From Niallia sp. XMNu-256 (GTDB taxonomy: Bacteria; Bacillota; Bacilli; Bacillales; Cytobacillaceae), in contig NZ_CP137636.1 in NCBI RefSeq assembly GCF_036670015.1, positions 598,501-662,500 on the forward strand: a DNA stretch of 64,000 nucleotides, written 5' to 3'. Shown here one piece after another: positions 63,963 through 64,000 of the stretch. The position numbers and the translations under genes are program-made. A model generated the notes under the pieces. It saw nothing but the letters and a program-made list of their open reading frames with translations, searched no databases and was not told the origin of the DNA. The stretch's first letter is position 1. Every line of letters starts with the position of its first letter.

Positions 63963-64000
63963 ATGTCCCTCCTAGATGCTTAACAATCTTTCACTTCCTT

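Overview
The window reads as a chromosomal segment of a low-GC, endospore-forming, motile Bacillaceae species (Bacillus sensu lato). The evidence is gene content (a GerA-type germinant receptor, SinR, PdaA, CtpB, SpoVB/YkvU-like flippase, DUF1657/DUF421 pair), strong Shine-Dalgarno sites, frequent TTG and GTG starts, sigma-D type flagellar promoters, and gene order shared with Bacillus subtilis in several blocks (lia, yfkK-J-I-H, yfkD/yfkAB, yfjP-yfjO, hpf-secA-prfB-cccB-ftsEX-ctpB-minJ). No tRNA, rRNA, CRISPR array, phage or intact insertion sequence was seen. Nearly all genes are core or near-core; the unusual material is in the intergenic DNA.

Layout: 1-2 kb, Tat-exported PhoX phosphatase plus TatA. 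2-3.6 kb, YfmL-type DEAD-box helicase behind a long structured leader. 3.9-8.1 kb, germinant receptor operon in the order A-C-D-B. 8.2-11.9 kb, Lia cell-envelope stress system (liaI, liaH, liaF, liaS, liaR; no liaG). 12-17.2 kb, NADH-dependent nitrite reductase nirBD with two siroheme-synthesis genes, preceded by two FNR/Rex-type boxes and a catabolite response element. 17.4-22.7 kb, flippase, thioesterase, MscL, acylphosphatase and topoisomerase III. 22.7-25.9 kb, a small gene, a candidate small RNA, motAB, sinR and two copies of a structured repeat. 26-30.8 kb, methionine aminopeptidase, glycosyltransferase and the yfkK/yfkJIH group. 30.9-35.9 kb, a metal P-type ATPase, YfkD, a 15-copy 52-bp stem-loop array and radical-SAM YfkAB. 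36-43.6 kb, class I fumarase, PdaA, a TetR regulator, AlkA-type glycosylase, RNA methyltransferase and a spore-associated DUF421/DUF1657 pair. 43.9-46.9 kb, a membrane protein, glutaminase and an MFS transporter. 47-59.5 kb, flaG, hpf, secA, prfB (programmed frameshift), cccB, ftsEX, an M23 hydrolase, ctpB and minJ. 59.6-64 kb, a drug exporter and two manganese-type CDF transporters in opposite orientation around two small unknown genes.

Functional links: nirB needs siroheme, which the two downstream genes supply from uroporphyrinogen III. FtsEX sits directly before a coiled-coil M23 hydrolase of the kind such transporters switch on. TatA beside PhoX suggests a dedicated export pair. The two CDF proteins share the N-D-D-D metal-site pattern associated with Mn(II) export.

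The best candidates for something undescribed are in non-coding DNA: (1) a three-copy 5-prime leader element in front of yfmL, map and fumarase; (2) a two-copy, roughly 215-nt element whose stems are kept by compensatory changes; (3) an exactly 52-bp-periodic array of 15 palindromes between convergent genes; (4) a C-rich small RNA candidate next to an FNR/Rex-type box. All conclusions come from reading the sequence; no database search was run.
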